Shown piece by piece: positions 12,916-28,600 of a DNA stretch of 64,000 nt. This stretch comes from Symbiodinium natans (Eukaryota; Sar; Dinophyceae; Suessiales; Symbiodiniaceae): positions 708,798 through 772,797 of the forward strand of contig CAJNDS010001624.1 in NCBI GenBank assembly GCA_905221605.1, read 5' to 3'. Every line of letters begins with the position of its first letter. Position 1 is the first letter of the stretch. Both the position numbers and the translations under genes were made by a program. The notes under the pieces were generated by a model. The model worked only from the letters and a program-made list of their open reading frames with translations. It was not told where the DNA came from and searched no databases.

Positions 12916-14599
12916 TCACATGAAATCATCATCACTGTCCGCTTCCGCCAGGTCAGGCTCCTCCAGCAAGTCAAACTCAAGCCTCAGAGCTGCATCAACA
13001 TGAGTCAACATGAGTCACGTGAGTCAACGCAAGTCAACATGGATGTCAACTCACGGATCAACTCAATGCAACTCAATGCTGGCCAGCCCTGGCTTGCAAC
13101 TTAGAGGCTGATATCTCATGAGCCCACCGATGCCTCCAAAGCCCTTGACGAACTGGTTGCCCTCCTGCGACCTATCTGAAATAAACTCCAGCTTGGTACC
13201 AAAGTTCTTGTAGTTCACCACTATCCAGTCCAAGAACGCCTCGTTCTCCGTGACGTTCAACTCTACGTTGGTTTCCTTGTCAACATAGAGTTTTGGATCC
13301 TTCTCCTGTTCCGGAGTCACGTACTTGACTTCCTCAGTGTCCGTATGTGGGTTCCGAATGACAAGGCGTTTGATATCCAGGTTTTCCCAGATGATCAAGA
13401 TCTCCACAGCACCGGCCTCCAGGCCCTGCATCGTATCCTTGATCCCGAAGCAGTATCGGCCAGAGTCTGTGGCAACTTCATCCAAGAATTTTGTCACAAG
13501 CTTCTTCTCCTGGACGAACTTTACGTTTCGGAGAGTCTCTGCCGACAGCTCAATCGCCTGGTTAAAACCGGCCTCACCCCCATAGCTGATGTCAAGGAGT
13601 GGCGGAATGACAATGGCTGCCAGTCTCTGATCAAAGAGGTCTGTGTTAGTCGTCAAGTCCTGCTTGAACTCTGCAGAACCTGCAACGATAAGCCCCTTGA
13701 TGTTGGGGGTCTCTCCATTTGGAATGAACATCTGCGTTGCCGTCTCTCCAACTTTTCTAACATAGTTGTGTCGCTTCTCCAGTCGGAGGCGCGCAAAACG
13801 CAAAGCAGACTGTCCTCCTCGGCCGTGCTTCTTTGGCAAGTCCACGGTGAATTTGTGCAAGATCTCGCGATGGTTTCCCTGCACAGTTCCAAATAGAGAG
13901 CCATTACCGTCCATGATCAGGAACCCAAACTTGTCATCATCCTCCATGAGCTCAGCAAGGGGTTCTGTATGAAACTTGCTGTCACAAAGATACATGGAAG
14001 TGTTGATCGGCTTGAAGGGCTCGAAGTCGATGGTCAGCTTCTTCTCCTTGTTGTCCTGAGCAGGGAAACAGAGGAACAGGGGAAGAAAAACAAACAGAAG
14101 AGCTTCCAAAAGAGCACGATTTCCCGGCAGAGCATGAACTCGAATGAGCTGGCCAGCACACCGAATCCAGTAAACACACACAATCCCCCAAGGTAAGGCT
14201 GCAAAGTGCCGCCGTCTTCACAGGCCCTAACTGGTCGGCTGGGATGGGGAGCTCAGAATGGATTTAACTGTCTTTCCTTCAGCAACACCGGGCCTCCGTC
14301 AGAACCTCACCACAGAAAATGATAAGGCCGTTTGGTGGAGTACGGTTGTACTTCTTCAACCGCTGCTGCGTTGATGTGATGGCGGACAACACCGACAAGC
14401 GGTTCACGCGCGATTTGATACACGACGCAGTGCCGTACTCCTCTGTCAACATTTTGTTGGTCAGGTTGATGTCCTGCTTAGAATTGAGAATCAATGTGAT
14501 GGCTGATGTGCCATTTCCGCGTGCGGCATCGAGCATCTTGACAAGGCGCTTCACCTTCCACTGCTCGATCTGCCGATCTTCTTCGGTCTGGGCCGACAT
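12916..14599 (-). CDS. eRF1: Eukaryotic peptide chain release factor 1 (eRF1), complete, three exons
   Basis: eRF1 recognises stop codons in the ribosomal A site and triggers release of the nascent protein. The exons are 14294-14599, 13109-14055 and 12916-12982, giving 439 residues against about 437 in human. The ATG at 14599 starts [10 protein letters not shown], which aligns with the family N-terminus. Visible motifs are GTS (30-32), the NIKS-loop equivalent at 60-63 reading CIKS, the YLCDSKF form of YxCxxxF (124-130) and the catalytic GGQ (182-184); the end is acidic ([16 protein letters not shown]) before a TGA stop. Intron 1 (14056-14293) and intron 2 (12983-13108) are both GC-AG with AG|G acceptors; intron 1 has a strong pyrimidine tract. 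The Cys in place of the normally invariant Asn of NIKS is odd. No frameshift or internal stop is present. It sits on the same strand as, and between, the two EHD halves. Confidence 0.97.
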
Positions 14600-17500
14600 G
14601 ACGACAAAGGAGTCCAGTACGCCCAAGCTGCGCACTCTACTTCTGCCTTCTTGAGCCCGGGCAAGATGCAATGGCCTCCAAAGCAGATCAGTAGATTCAA
14701 CAAACAACTTAACGACTTAAAAAAGACAGCTGTCCAGCACTACACCATGGCAACCAGGCAGGAAGACTTGGGCATGCAGTTGTCCTCCAGCCAACGGCAG
14801 TACACCACTGAAGGCACCTAAAGGTCCACCAAAGCTGCATCATGCTGCAATGCAACACTAGCACCAAAAACTTGGGCCGAATATTTTTCTTGCAGGCCCG
14901 GTCTGATCGAACCGCCCCTGCTGCATGTGCTACATGCGGTCGAATGTAGTTGGCTTGTGCTGGCTTTGGATTGTCTCTTGGTTTCCGGCCCGCGTGGCAG
15001 GGGTGCCATAGGCGATGAGCCCGGCGCCGCCCCGGTCACACCAGTCCTGCGTGGACTTTTTTTGTGCAACGATTGCAGCATAGGCTCACCCGACGTTGAA
15101 AACTTGAATTACGCGAATTACTGTGCTGGGATTCTTGGAGACCTGGACTCTCACATGAGTTCGCCATCTCTGCCGACCGCCGCGGCAGCTCCGCTATGAA
15201 GGTGGGGGGGGGGAGTGTGAGCAACATGATGCGAAACATCCCTCGAGGAGACTCATCGGAAAGCAGGCCGGGGCCGCAGGAGGCCGATTGATGAAAGACC
15301 TCTTAAGATCCACTCCTCGATCCTCTTCGCCCATTCCTCTTGCGATGCACAATCAAAACCGTGGTCCTCGAAAGTGGAAGCTGCGGGAGACCTGCTGCAT
15401 GGCTGTTGACTTTTGTGACGATGTCAAAGGGACGGAGTTGACCCCAAACAGCGTAAGACCAGATCCTCCTAGAAAGGATGCACGAAGCGAAGCAGAGGAA
15501 GTAGGAAAGGCATGTTCATGCACTTTCTTGCGACCCAAGTGATTGAAGCGTGAAAAGTGCCTGAGGAAAAAACGAAAGCGTGGTTTCTTCAAGCATAGAA
15601 GGCGCACGGGATTTTAGACAACGCCCAACCCTTTAAACACGCGATCAACGAAATCCACTGCAACACCCACGCCTGGGCAAGCGCCCGATTCAAACCCAAA
15701 ACGAGCGCCGCGCATAAACGAGAGTAGCAAACGACCGCACGCGCCGCATGTGTACACCTCAGCCCCCTCCCTTTGTATACTCTGAACCCATTGGAACCCA
15801 AGCACTGTTACCGCACATTTGCTACATTTCCCGTCCGACCTCCGCCAAGTTGGCTGGGCCTGCCATGCTGCCTCGGCACCGGATTCAGCTGAAACTGTTC
15901 CGCACAGCAGGAAATCCGGGGAGATCCCGTTCCGAAAGCCTTTGCGAGTTAAGGCTACTAAGGCTACTGCCACATTTCGCCTGGCCCAAGTGTTGATCTG
16001 TGCTACCTCGGTTCTCACACTGCTCCTAGGTGGTTCTCACAAGGAGCTGCCTAACACGCGCTTCGCAAGTAACTGTGGAAGTGACTCTGGAAACTGGCTG
16101 CCAGGTGAGCCCAACACCCACTCCTTCAGGTCGGACACCCACTCGGAAGTGGCACCATCATCCGAGGGCCTGAAGTTCTCACTTCCCCGACGTCTCCCCG
16201 ACAACATGAATCTTGTGCTCAATGCTGCTCTTTGACGCAATAACCCCTCGCCTACAACTCCAAAAGATCCCAAAAGTGTGTCTTCTAAGACAATGCCAAT
16301 GACGGCCAAGACCTGGATGTGGGGCGAAGGAGCCCTGGGCTTCCCTCGGCAGCGTTGGCCGATCACTGGGTTCTCAATTGTCGCACAGTGTTTTGGCTGT
16401 GCCTCGCAATCGTGGTTAGCTCAATGACTCAATGAAGCAGTCCCGTTGCTGCGATCTGTCCCCGAATGTTTCTCAGAAGGTGGCCGACTTGTGGTCGCTG
16501 ATGCAAAGTCTTGTATACGCACAGTGACTACCGGGAGGAAAGATCACGAAAACGTGGCACTGCGCTGCCATCATTTTCGCATCTCACGTGCGTCGTTACT
16601 TGCAACTGTAAAGATTAACGCTTGACTTGTGGTGTGCCGTAGAAGGCCAATGAGAGAGAGAGAGAGAAGTCCGTCTTTGTACTCTCCCAACGATATGGTG
16701 TAACTTTGGGCATGGGGCATAGGAGCACTCCGCGCATCTCTTCGCATATGATCACGATGAGAACTGATTTGACTATAACGCTAGTGGTGCCAGGATTGGA
16801 CCAACCAGGCAAGTGCGACCAACTTATTTATTGAGGCGCTTGGCGGCATCAAGGTCGACGGGCAATCGCCCTCGCAGTACAGCATTCACGATGCAGACTT
16901 CTGTAGGTTTGAGGTGGCAATTTCGTCCCATTTTGCCTCCACCAAGTGGGGCAAAAGCACTATCTGTTTCCTGGCACTTGCCAATCTTACCTCGCCTGCC
17001 CCACCGCTTGCCTCTCTCGAATCATCTCCCTCGCTCCTTATATCCTGGAGTACCGATCCAGTCTTCTGAGTCTGAGTTCGGCAAGCAACTAAGTTGTGTG
17101 GAGGCTGGGCAAGCGGCGCAAAATGAAACTCCGCCGAACGAACACAAGTAGGGCAACTGGTAAATTTCAACTAGTGGTTCCTAACCAAACCTACGCTGCA
17201 ACAAGCCAAGCCCCAAACCACTATTCCGGTGGCCAAAAGAAGGGCCAAAGTGGCATTCGATTTGGAAACTGGGATTTGGGTTGAGTTGGGATCTGAAAGC
17301 AAGACGCTAACAGAAACTCGAAAATGCAGGGTGGGAACTGGGAAATACAGCTTTCAAAGAAGAAGAGCGCACGTGGGCAGACGAGGATTCTGAAGCTGAG
17401 CAGATTCCGCAGCTAGAACAGTGCGGACTGGAAGACTGGAAACGGCGCACTGAGGCTGCGGCACGCAGCCCACCTTGACAGCTCCAAAGCGTCGGCAAAG

Positions 17501-17690
17501 TGGCAATAACAGGTTGCAGTCAAAGCTTTGCCACTTCGTTGGCAGAACAAACACTCGGTTTCCAACAGCCCATGCGACGCCGTCACGTCCACAATCAGAG
17601 AACTGATTACCGATGATCTGGCCTGGCAGACGGTTCTCTCGTTGCTTGACTCTGGCCTAGACTGCCAAGAAACCAAGGATAGTCAAGGAC
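14600..17690. other. Gene-poor stretch with weak plus-strand coding candidates
   Basis: The C-terminal exons of the phosphoesterase gene should lie here on the minus strand, but I could not find them. On the plus strand, about 16820-17010 (with IEALGGIKVDGQSPSQ) and about 17225-17477 (with AKVAFDLETGIWVELGSE, then WELGNTAFKEEER after a TGCAG acceptor, ending in TGA) have coding-like composition. I do not recognise the product. Nothing else is supported. Confidence 0.25.
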
Positions 17691-19043
17691 AGCACCGTGC
17701 ACGAAGAGGGTCGAGCCAAGGATACAGGCAACCTCCGATAGTCGGAGGTATTCACCTCTGCTGCAGCGCACAAGCCGACCAAACCTTTGCAGCAACGAAA
17801 CGAGCGCCCATGACATGACGATGCTGGGTGCCACACGCATGACTCCGCCTTCAGCAACACTAGCCTGCAGCAAAAGTGCGAAGAACTGGAAACACATCAT
17901 CACCTTGCTCACTGGCCTCGTAACTGTTCACAACTTCTTCATCAGACACCTCTGCGACATTCCTGGTTGACATATGCGCGAGCTCCTGCAAAGAATCGTC
18001 TGCTACGAATGCCCACGATCGCAAGCACTACAGTCAATGCAGTTCCTGACGACGAAATTCAAACTCGCCGTCAGAGCCCATGTCATACTTCAGATGGTAC
18101 CTGCAAGTGCAAAAGGGAAGCGGGTCCAGAGTCACCTCTACGTGATTGAAGCAAAGGGCCTCATGAGGTTGGGCTTTGTGCAGTAGCGCTGGACCTCCTC
18201 ATGTGTCAAGAGCTCCACGTCCTTGCCTCAAGACAGGTTGTTCGGTTATGCAAGTACCAGACAGCAACTGCGCTGAATGACAAAGCTGAGTTGACAGCCC
18301 TCCGCTTGCGCAGCAAGGCTAGCGAAGTAACTCCATGGACTGTCCACAATGCGTAGATGCACGTAGATGCCCCGAAACATCTGCCCAGGCTACAAGCAAG
18401 AGCCAGATATGCCTCACCCGCTTGTCCTCGGGGACCCAGTACGCACCAGGAGTCTCAGGTGAGACTTGTCGAACCTGCGTAAAGCATCGTAAAGCTGACC
18501 AACATCGATCATCACGGTATCAATGAAACTACTGTAAAGAACCGATGGCCTCTTCATCCGTAAATTCGGAGGTGTAACCTTGCCATTGCATCCAACATCA
18601 ACAAAACACATCAGACGACTTTTCGCACAACGGTCGAGAAGATGGGGCCCTGTCGCATCTTGTTGATGTCTCGATTCCCGAGAAGCAGATGAACTCTGTC
18701 AGGATGCCGCCTTATCGAAACGAGCCAGACAGTGCAGAATCTGCTGTAGACGTGCACACCAAAAATACATGAAGACCATTCGCTTTCATGGCCATTCCCG
18801 TGATGAGTGAATGTAAGAACCAGTGATTGTACACAATGAATGTACAGCTGTACAGTGCTGTCACCAGGCCAGGTGACTTCTTGGCCGAAACCAGCGTCTC
18901 CAAGCACCTCAACGAACCCGGGCCTCGCAGCGATTCAAACTGATTCAAACTGCGGAACATGAAGATCGAACTTGATCGAGCCGATCGAAGTCTGAATGGC
19001 CTTTGTCACAGGTGTCGCCACCAAATACAAAGTGCCAATCGTC
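17691..19043 (-). CDS. Calcineurin-like metallophosphoesterase (partial, at least nine exons)
   Basis: Minus-strand exons that keep frame: 18982-19043 (FVFGGDTCDKGHSDFD), 18878-18907, 18655-18710 (RVHLLLGNRDINKMR), 18550-18578, 18418-18474 (PGAYWVPEDKR), 18190-18226, 18041-18100 (GEFEFRRQEL), 17913-17962 (EVSDEEVVNSY) and 17691-17755 (TLFVHGAV). The GDxxDKG, GNRD and VHG blocks are metal-binding motifs of the calcineurin-like phosphoesterase fold; the substrate cannot be told from sequence. Donors are a mix of GC, GT and GA, with AG|G acceptors. The link between 18418 and 18226 may need one more exon. The N-terminal D-x-H block, expected above 19.05 kb, and the C-terminus below 17.69 kb were not found. 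The gene lies between the EHD halves. Confidence 0.8.
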
Positions 19044-20427
19044 CTGGCTCGAGGAAAATGCAGGTTTGGACTCTGATAGATTAAATCATGGGTCACTGCA
19101 GTCGCAAGCGCTGTCGCAAGCAAGAACCTGAGAAAGGCCTTGACAATCAGCTCTGGAGAACATCGAGCTTCGCGCTGATCCTGATGCAACGCAACCCTCT
19201 TGACACCGTTTGTCCGCATTTCCGCAAGCACGCTGCATCCATGGAGACTCAGACTTCTGCACCGTCTTCAGCAAATGTGAGACCCTCTGACAGTTCCACC
19301 TGCTATGAGGCCACACGCATGCTGCACACAACAGACAACCATCAAGGTGCCAAACATGCCAGCACAGCAAAGTTGCAGAAGTATGCCCAATGCCCCTCCA
19401 CATCAGTCATGTAGGTGATCTGCAAGCAGGTCTTGCATCTTGCAAACGGGAGCAGAACGTGCTGCAAAACATGCAAGAATGCATGGGACACATTCCTTCA
19501 AAGGTGCCTTGCAAGCTTCTGGAACAACCCAGCAGCAACTGCTGTAGGGGTCTTCAGAGGTGCCAGCCTGGCATCGTCACGAATCGCTGCAGCTGATGCT
19601 CAAAAGAGCTCTTGGAAGCTATAAGGCGCCCTAAGCTACCCCCCTAGACATCCCTAGACTCAGGCATGGTGAGAGACTCGGAGTTTCAACGTTCTCTCAC
19701 GGCATGATCCAGCCGAGAAGCAAGGGCAACAGAAGCCATCGCCTCAGCGACAGCAAAAACCAATCTACGGTCAGCCAAGCAATCAGGTCATTCACGTTCT
19801 CATCCTTCGTAGCTTCTTCCGGGCAAGCTTCGTTTGCCGCACTCAGCGAGGAACAGCGAATGGGACAAACCAGACGACCTAAGGGAACCTAGTACTGACC
19901 CTAAGGCCTAGATTTGCTAATTTGGATGGGCTTTGAGGCTATGATGGGTTGGTGCGGGTGTTGCTGCAACTTGGCGCGCAAAGGCGGCACCGCACTTGCA
20001 GAAATAATTGTTGGTTGCTTAATCATGGACTCTGGTCTGCTCAGGGTCCCGGAAGGAGAAAGATGAATCTGAAGATGGCTGAAAAGAACTAAAGAGGCTT
20101 CTGAAGTTCTCCAATGTGCAGTCTATGGTCGTCCTCAAGTCTACAGGTGTCTAGCGCCTTTACATGTTTGAGGGATCTTGAAGGCTTGGGCTTGGTTGCC
20201 TGCTTTGCTTGTTGAAACGTCTGCACTGTGTGCTCTGTGTACCACTAAATGACTCATGCTGCCATATGCTTCCTGTAAGCAAAATGCTTGGGAGCACAAC
20301 GCGCACAAAATCACACAAACATGTAAGCACGTGCTCCGCCGTGTCGTTGCAGCTGCCTGCCTCGAACTCGTATCCACCTCAGACTACTAGCATCTGCACA
20401 ATACTCAAGCTGGCCCTCAGCTCAGGC
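19044..20427. other. No resolved gene
   Basis: This should hold the start of the phosphoesterase gene and the region just downstream of the last N-terminal EHD exon. I searched the minus strand for the YDF/WFAD continuation of EHD and for a D-x-H phosphoesterase block and saw neither. Short coding-like runs occur but none can be assigned. Confidence 0.3.
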
Positions 20428-23214
<2,787 letters not shown>

Positions 23215-25670
23215 CTGATCCAGACAGCGGGAGGCCGCCCAACACGAGCCACACAAAGTCACTTGAAAATCCGATCCTGCGCTCCAAGATCCCGGCACGA
23301 TTGCCCTTGTCTCGGTCTCCAGTCAGCCACTTGCTTAGATCACAATGGCAGGCAGAAAACTTCCCTCCAATTCACCACTCAAGCCGGCAGCATGCTACCT
23401 GCATCTGCCTGCTGCCATGTTGGAAAGTCTTCTCAGTGCCCGGCAACATTTGTAAGCCCTCTGCACGCCCGAAGGCGCAGAGAGGGAAGAAGCAATGAGG
23501 CGCTGACAAGTATCTAAGTTTATCTAAGTATGCACTCTGAGATCTGTGACCGACTCTGAATCCAACGAAGCCTCAGCTTCGTGCTACTGAAAACAAATCT
23601 TGATGACTGGTACATTTCCAGTCCGTTCGCACCTAGCACTGCTAGCACGCCTTTCCAACAATGAGCAGCTACTCAGTACTGAGCAGTGCATGCGTGTGAT
23701 GCTTACGCCAGCTTGAGGATGGGAGCCCAATCAGCTCTCGAAGAACAAGCCTTTTGCAAGAAACAAACTTCGCCTGCTGAGCCATGCGACTCCAACTGTG
23801 ACTAGCATCGCCTCAGCAAGTGGCAGGGCGAGCCTAAAATAGCGTCTACGACGAATCTACGATTGACAATCACCTCAACAAAAAAGGCCTGCCAAAGATA
23901 GGCCTAAGGAATACCATGACTGCTGTAAAAGACTGCATGTTGACATCAACATGCTCGGCAGCAAATAATCTCAACCCCTGGCAAAATGTTGGTTGTGATT
24001 CTTAACTCTTCATGTCAACACCTCACTCATTTCTGAAAGCAAAGACAAGGCTCAAACTTTGAAGCATACCAGTATATACAAGTCTTTTTGTGTGACTTCG
24101 CCTGGGCGACGGTCGGCACGGGCTGCAACACAACTTGCCGAGCGTTTGCCTAGATTGGCCAGCAAGTAAATGGTCAAGTGCCTGGTGATGAATTTCAATG
24201 CATATATTTCTTCTGCTACAAAGCGCAAGCTGCAGTGATCCAAGCAGGGATGACATAGGGCAGGCATGCAAAACGAACTGGTCGAGTTCGCAATGTAAGA
24301 AGATCGTAGGTCCTAGTAGGGTTGAGATCAAAAACTCACAGCGTGGCACAAGCAAGTTGCGCAAGCCCCTTCGAATTAGAGCTCTGTCAGGAGTGACAGG
24401 AGCTAATTTGCCCGAGCGACATGCGTTGTTTCGGCATACAGGCATATCTCTTTATCTCCTAAGGGCGCAATGCAAAGTGAAACTCGTCGGCCTGCTTGAG
24501 CTGATTCACTGGCAAGCATAGCAGCTTGATTACCCTCGCAGGAAGGAAGCAGCCTCAAGCACGGCCATTGCAGACATGGGTGTGCTGAGGAAAGACACTG
24601 GAAAGTTCTGAAGAGATGAGCACTGGACTTGTGGTCCTGAAGCAGGAACACAAGGCTCCGGAGGTGCCTGGAACTTGTGGGAGCCAGGGCATCTCGACAC
24701 TCTCCCACATTGTCACAGCATGCTCTCATGCTCCATAGACAAAGAAGGCACGAAATGTGCAGCCAATACTTGAGAGACACTAGTTCAAACTACAAGTTGC
24801 AACTAGACACTTACAGGATCTTACAGGCTGTTGGCAGAAAACATCCGACAGATATTGCACCTCGAAAGCTGCTGATGGAGCTCGCCAGGGCGAGTGCACC
24901 TCACGATGAGGCACATTTCTGCCTTGAAATGAAGTTCGTCGGTACATTCGGTACAGTACGGCAGGGCTCCACTTTGAGCTCGGCACCACTCCATGGCGTG
25001 GCAGGCCTCCTGGCACGGAACCTGAAAAGACCAAACAAGTAGTTGTTTCGCGTTCGTTTCGCCATTTTTGCCTTAGCAACATCCCCAATTCTAGGGCACA
25101 ACAGCAAGGCCTTACCTTTCCACCCCCAGGGTTGAGGGTCTAGAGATTTGGTGCTGGCGCTTAGGGTAAGGGTCTAAGATTCAGGGTTTAGGGTTTAGAG
25201 TTTGGGTGGTCTTCGGGTTAGGGTCTCCGGTGCAGAAAGACTTGAAGGAGGGGTACAGTGTGCTTTTGCTAGATTCAGGAAGGCTTGCGTCTTCCACTAT
25301 TGTCCAGCTTAAAGTAGCAGACATTAGTTGTAAATTTGGGAATTTTTCAAGACAAAGGGATAGATGATTGCACAAGGTTTTGGGCTCTCGGCGGCAGTTG
25401 TCGGGCCTTCAAGTAAACCCAAAAAGTTGGAACATCGGGATCCCCATCCCCAAAAGGTAGACTAAAGGGAATCCCAGCTCTCATCATCCTCAAACCATGT
25501 TCCAACTTTCTGGCGGTTACTGTAGGGTGTTGGGGATTTGGGCGGCCCCCGAAAGTAATCCCCCCCCCACCCCCACCGCCATGAAAAACGTGTTGTCGCT
25601 GGACGGACACGGGCAGCAAAAACTTGTCCTTTCATCAACTGACCCCTGTGTCCACAGATTAAGGTGCCGA
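23215..25670. other. No resolved gene; telomere-like motif block near 25.12-25.23 kb
   Basis: The 5' end of the EHD gene should lie in the first part. A plus-strand open frame at about 24780-25040 has a plausible composition (ILQAVGRKHPTD) but no family I recognise. At about 25115-25230 the plus strand is rich in GGGTTTAG and GGGTTAGG variants. The rest shows nothing I can support. Confidence 0.3.
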
Positions 25671-25671
25671 C

Positions 25672-28600
25672 CCCACGGGCTCGGTGCCACAGAGGTCTTC
25701 ATCCCCGGCGTGCCGGAGCACGGCTCCCCGTTGAGCACAGGGGAAGCCAGATCAGAGGATGCTTCGCTGAGCAACTTGTTCAGCCTCAGCTTCAAACATT
25801 TCGACTTTTTCGAAAGGGCTGTGACAGCTACGTCGAAGCAGCTTAGCTGACAACGCTGGGCTAGACAGTAATGCCTCCGGCACACATCACTGCCCTTTGA
25901 AACTGGCCATTCTCGGCTATCCACACTCCAGCCTTTGGATCAGATACACCCAGGCGACCTCAACACGAAGCTAGCGAAGTTGCAAATCATTGCACATCCC
26001 TCTCAGAAACTGCACCTAGGAGCCCAACTAAGCAGCATCTGAGGGGTAAGGCCTTGGAGCTTCTCCTCGCAACAAGATGCCCACACTATATAGAAGCACA
26101 AGCATGCTTCTTCTCACGTTGTCCTTGAAATGTTTAAGCACATCCAACAGGAGCTGCGTCCTCCAAGCGAGTAGGTGCCGAGATGAACAGGCAAGTTGCT
26201 AAGAGCCAAGCTCTCCTTTGCTGTTCATGCTCCAAGAGTGAAGCCACCCTCATGCGCTCAGCTCTTTCCTGTGCACATCAACAAGGCAAGGCCCTGCTAA
26301 GCTTTCCCGCAGATTTCGGGCCTTCTCAAGCGTTTCTCGCAGCTGTGCGAGCATGCGGTGGGATTCCTGATTGATGCAAACTTTACACACAAACGCCTAC
26401 AACATATGCCATATGCTGAAGTGGAGCCACCACACTTCTTAGACATGGCGTGATGGGGATTAGGTGGAGGGAGGGAAAAGCTTGTTGCTGTTGCCGGAGC
26501 CCATTGCCGATGCTTTGGAACAACGGGCCTCCAGCATGTTCTGCAGGGAATCCAACTCTTTGGCTTGCTTCGCACAGTGCGAGACCGCCTGAAGCAGACT
26601 GGACATGACTGGACCTCTCAACATCCTTAGAATCAACAGACGCGCAGACAACGGACAACTGAGCTACCAACACCTTGCAGCCGCTCAATGCGACCACATC
26701 TAAGAGAGCAAACCGCATTCGTGAGATTGCCAAGACCTACTGTGACATGCTGATGTCATGTGAGGCTTCGGCTCATGCTGGAGCTGACCATTCACTTCGT
26801 CAAAAAGTCCCTCCAGAACATCAGCACTGCCAAAAAACACAATGCACAAAGTCAAGAGTGCCTCTTAGCACCACCAGCATCGTGAAACTTCATCGAACGG
26901 TTGCCTGCAAGTCTTTGAGCTGACCATTGACCTCCTCCAGCTCCTGACAAATCCACTGAAAAAGCAAAGCAATGCACAGCAGCGTCGCTTGGCTTTGGGG
27001 ACCTGGTCTCTCCGAAGGACAACCGCATCACGCTCTCGTAGGTCCTGTCTGTGGAAGATGGAATGCGGGACAACATGGAGCACAACTGCTGTTCTTTTCG
27101 CATTGTTGTACACCCCACGCACCCCATCCATCCCATCCTCAGCGCGGGTCTGGAGCTCTTCGTGCAGATCTCGCAATTGGATTTTGAAGAACCTCAAGCC
27201 AGCCGGCAACAGGGAGCGAGCTCGAACATTTTCTGAAAACAAGAAGCGCAGTGTCGATTTCTAAACGACTCCGCTCCGAGAGGCAACATGCACTGTTGCT
27301 TTACAAAGCAAATTCTAAAGTTTTTGCCCAATTGTTCATCAGCCGCGATTCGTTTCAGGTCCGAGTCTGACTGCTCTTCCGTGCTACCTTCGCGGCCGCC
27401 TTGACCTGAGCCTTGAGACGGGCGACCTCCTTGTTCAGGCCGGCCAATGCGGCAGAACCCGTGGCGACGTAGAAAAAATTGACTACCTACTATACTACTC
27501 TACTACTCTACTACTCTACAACTCTACAACTCTACTACTCTACTACTCTACTACTCTACTACGCTACTACGATACTACGCTACTACTCTACTACGCTACT
27601 ACGCTACTACTCTACTACTCTACTACGCTACTACTCTGCAACTCTACCACTCTATTACTCTACTCTTCTACTACTTCATGCTTGGAGGGGCGCAGCAGAG
27701 TGGAAAGCGAGAGGAGAAGAGGACTGGAGCAGAGACTCCTCGTCAGCCGAGAACATACGAACCACACAACAGCCCGGCTCCCCTGCCAGCGTGGAAGCGT
27801 GGAGTGAAAGCTCTTCAAAGACATTGACGCTGTTGACCATGCAACGGCGACCATGCAACTGCGATTTTAGCGGAAGGTCAAATTGGAAAGTCGGAAATGC
27901 TTTTGTAGATGCCGCCAATTTTCGTGTGTGCCACAAAGTGTGAGAAGTGTTCCTAGTTGTTCAAGTTCGGGCCACGGGAAAGCTGCCTCTGGAGGTGATG
28001 TGATGGATGCTTCGTTTCAGTGCGTCCTCTGGTTTTGAACTGACCTGCCATTAGCGTCTCACAAGTATGAGCCCGTGGCGCAGTCACATCACCATGCCTT
28101 TGTTCAGCACGTTCGAACTCACGACTCGCCTGGCAGCTCTGGCAACTTCGTTCACAGCAACAACAACAGCCACAGCCAGCACGGGAAAAGCCACTGTTAA
28201 GCAGAAAGTCCAGGGCAAAAGCCTCTGCCAGGCGCTGTTCCAAAGCTGCCACCTGGGCTCTTTCAGGGTTCTTCTTACAGGATCAAAATAATAACGGATC
28301 AAGATTGTATTAGCCAACAGCTCGAGTGCAACAGCCACTGCTCCAAGCAATACTCTGTCTGGCTGTATCGGTCGTGCGCACCACAATCGTACTTGATGCC
28401 CAAATAGGCCCTGGGCTTGGGAACCAGATGCACGCTCCTCCTCGCGAACATCACTTCACATCACATGACATAGCAAGCCAGCCACACGCTGCAACATTTT
28501 CACCCAGTTTGCCCTCCGCTTCAACCATTTAGCCTATAGGAGTATCAAGTTGGCCTGCAACAACAGCTTGAATAAACAGCCGCCAAGTCCCCGCCAAGTC

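Noticed and set aside
14600-14680. Relic dinoflagellate spliced-leader sequence upstream of eRF1
   Set aside because: Only GGCTCAAG and a separate GCCATT match on the minus strand; too short and split to support a relic.
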